Position numbers and translations under genes: made by a program. Positions 63,838 to 64,000 of a stretch of 64,000 nucleotides of DNA are shown here, one piece after another. A model generated the notes under the pieces. It worked only from the letters and a program-made list of their open reading frames with translations. It was not told the origin of the DNA and made no database searches. The first letter of the stretch is position 1. Each line of letters opens with the position of its first letter. The DNA is from JAJCYL01 sp040222875 (GTDB lineage Bacteria > Bacteroidota > Bacteroidia > Cytophagales > Cyclobacteriaceae), in the NCBI GenBank assembly GCA_040222875.1, contig JAVKCG010000009.1:1-64000 (forward strand), in the 5' to 3' direction.

Positions 63838-64000
63838 AGTTTATGACCTTTAGGTTTGCAGATGTAAATAGTAAATAAGAGGTTGCGTATCAATTTCTCT
63901 AAAGATGTGAAATGGCTGTTTTTTTGAGTTTATTGCTAATCTGGTACCATGCCATTTATATAAGTGTAACAGAAATGAGCCAGGCGGATGTCAACGAAGG

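Noticed and set aside
63975..64000. ATG opening a frame to the right window edge
   Set aside because: Only eight codons are visible, with no promoter or family pattern; nothing can be claimed.

Overview
The window looks like the chromosome of a marine-type Bacteroidota, probably order Cytophagales. The evidence is gene content (Porin_10-type porin, DUF4097, DUF5686 and DUF2851 proteins, LytS/LytTR pairs, AraC proteins with a membrane N-half, a bacillithiol-type YpdA reductase, a NagB/PIG-L fusion) and promoters of the form TTTG-N19-TAnnTTTG. No rRNA, tRNA, CRISPR array, prophage or integrase was recognised. Most of the window is ordinary housekeeping and catabolic sequence with short operons.

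Layout. 1-343: the 3' end of an IS3-family element that runs off the window and whose terminal repeat ends a lipoprotein gene. 519-6200: an AraC regulator, a five-bladed propeller lipoprotein, a lysine-rich protein, a small four-helix membrane protein flanked by attC-like structures, a nucleoside-phosphorylase-like protein and a GNAT acetyltransferase. 6521-9285: a paaABCD phenylacetyl-CoA epoxidase operon with a clear promoter and palindromic operator and a terminator. 9354-18187: pyrF operon, acyl-CoA ligase, DinB-like protein, methyltransferase, ApaG, LpxK. 18363-27150: HD protein and class III aminotransferase facing a four-gene operon (S10 carboxypeptidase, GNAT, glucosamine-6-phosphate deaminase fused to a PIG-L deacetylase, sodium/solute symporter), then fumarylacetoacetase.

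27315-37124: a DUF4097 protein, a PBP4-type DD-peptidase operon, a small putative secreted metalloprotein, a secreted three-repeat protein coupled to a LytS-type kinase and LytTR regulator, and an FtsX/MacB permease. 37336-47768: HSDL2-like SDR with a eukaryote-type glycogen branching enzyme, PqiA-like protein, a Y_Y_Y propeller protein with a charged insert, an ECF sigma/putative anti-sigma/DUF4097 operon and a porin. 47978-64000: ArsR/SRPBCC pair with an 18-bp-arm operator, AraC regulator, a DMT transporter overlapping an outer-membrane barrel gene that seems to start at CTG, ArnT-like glycosyltransferase, DinB protein, YpdA, gamma-glutamylcyclotransferase, MazG-like protein, an operon of flavin reductase, acetoacetyl-CoA synthetase and alpha/beta hydrolase, and a large DUF5686 outer-membrane protein.

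Metabolically, the paa genes, fumarylacetoacetase, acetoacetyl-CoA synthetase and acyl-CoA ligase point to use of aromatic amino acids and fatty acids, since phenylacetyl-CoA and tyrosine breakdown both yield C4 units and acetyl-CoA. The most unusual sequence signals are non-coding: two attC-like hairpins without an integrase, two long inverted AT-rich intergenic repeats, and the palindromic operators of paaA and arsR. I did not find a clearly new multi-gene system; the attC-like pair and the secreted-repeat/LytS/LytTR unit are the best candidates.
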